Source: Stieleria maiorica | GTDB lineage: Bacteria; Planctomycetota; Planctomycetia; Pirellulales; Pirellulaceae | NCBI RefSeq assembly: GCF_008035925.1 | Contig: NZ_CP036264.1 | Span: 3,282,443-3,346,442, forward strand | Reading direction: 5' to 3' | Length of the DNA stretch: 64,000 nt | Part shown: positions 63,648-64,000 of the stretch, piece after piece | How the letters are laid out: each line of letters opens with the position of its first letter | Numbering within the stretch: the first letter of the stretch is position 1 | Translations under genes and position numbers: made by a program | Notes under the pieces: generated by a model | Databases searched by the model: none | What the model saw: the letters and a program-made list of their open reading frames with translations, nothing else | What the model was told of the DNA's origin: nothing

Positions 63648-64000
63648 TCAACGGGCGGCTTGCGAAAGATCGAGCGCCAGTTGCGTCAGCAGGTCGTCGA
63701 GTGATGTCTCATCGTCACTGTCGCTATCCGCCTGCGATTCGGCGGCCGGCCAGTTCTCAAATCGCATAACGTTCTGCGGTGTTGCAGAGGTCGCCGCTGA
63801 GATCGTTTCGGCTTCGGCCTGAATGACCGCCGGTTCCAAAAGATTCATCCCCGAGCGTTCCCGATCGCTTGGCGTGCTTGAGATCAGCGGGAATTGGGCA
63901 AGCAGACTCGATGCGGCAACGGTGCCGCCGGTTCGCCTTACCGACTCCGACTCCATCTCCTGCTGCAACGCGACGTAGTTGATGACCAACAGTGCGTCCA
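63648..64000 (-). CDS. C terminus of a dockerin-like protein (partial)
   Basis: Only the last 117 or so residues are in the window; the gene runs off the right edge. The frame is open to base 64000 and begins DALLVINYVALQQEM, the second half of the dockerin-like calcium-binding repeat typical of large planctomycete surface proteins (DALLVIN is its hallmark). The rest is a low-complexity acidic tail (ADSDSDDETSLDDLLTQLAL). Such proteins are usually secreted, and the repeat may anchor or bind another module. The rest of the protein cannot be seen. Confidence 0.75.
   Translation of the reverse strand, partial: DALLVINYVALQQEMESESVRRTGGTVAASSLLAQFPLISSTPSDRERSGMNLLEPAVIQAEAETISAATSATPQNVMRFENWPAAESQADSDSDDETSLDDLLTQLALDLSQAAR

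Overview
The window reads as chromosomal DNA of a planctomycete, most likely of the Pirellulaceae (Rhodopirellula, Rubripirellula or Stieleria relatives). The evidence is the set of lineage-typical families: a DUF1559 prepilin-like protein, two DUF1549/DUF1553 (planctomycete cytochrome) plus DUF1501 gene pairs, a VCBS/dehydrogenase/heme-binding giant, a Ser/Thr kinase with WD40 repeats, a 3140-residue TPR protein, a formaldehyde-activating-enzyme homologue and the end of a dockerin-like protein. The DNA is moderately GC-rich, genes lie on both strands in short groups, and intergenic gaps carry small palindromic repeats. I saw no rRNA, tRNA, CRISPR array, phage or transposase gene.

Layout. 1-6.8 kb: exported ankyrin-type protein, a 0.9 kb gene-free stretch, a DUF1559 protein with a lipoprotein behind it, an HDOD signalling protein and a Ca2+/Na+ exchanger. 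6.8-12.7 kb: gamma-glutamyltransferase, a small WYL-like protein and the first DUF1549-DUF1501 pair. 12.9-19.5 kb: a two-gene operon of planctomycete-type unknowns, a convergent response regulator and sensor kinase, a secreted hydrolase and an SLC13-type anion transporter. 19.9-26.2 kb: a 1569-residue cytochrome-tailed dehydrogenase-like protein followed by a Tat-exported unknown. 26.3-36.2 kb: response regulator, LpxH-like phosphoesterase, PAS kinase, esterase plus small membrane protein, beta-helix protein, an HtrA-type protease fused to a transglutaminase-like domain, and a MASE1 kinase. 36.2-46.5 kb: a D-aminoacylase/beta-lactamase-type fusion, the second DUF1501-DUF1549 pair, a PhoD-like phosphatase and a beta-propeller protein of lower GC. 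47-64 kb: a dimethylformamidase-like protein, a DUF3592-like membrane protein translationally coupled to the giant TPR protein, the divergent kinase-WD40 gene, a Fae homologue and a truncated dockerin-like C terminus.

Most products are exported or envelope-bound hydrolases, cytochromes and sensors, as expected of a heterotrophic aquatic planctomycete degrading polymers. No long metabolic operon is present. The most unusual items are the Fae homologue without its N-terminal active-site histidine, the protease-LamG-transglutaminase fusion, the coupled giant TPR locus with a divergent glycine-poor-loop kinase, the fused deacylase with an altered metal motif, and at least five families of dispersed intergenic repeats. 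All family assignments come from reading motifs by eye; no database search was run.
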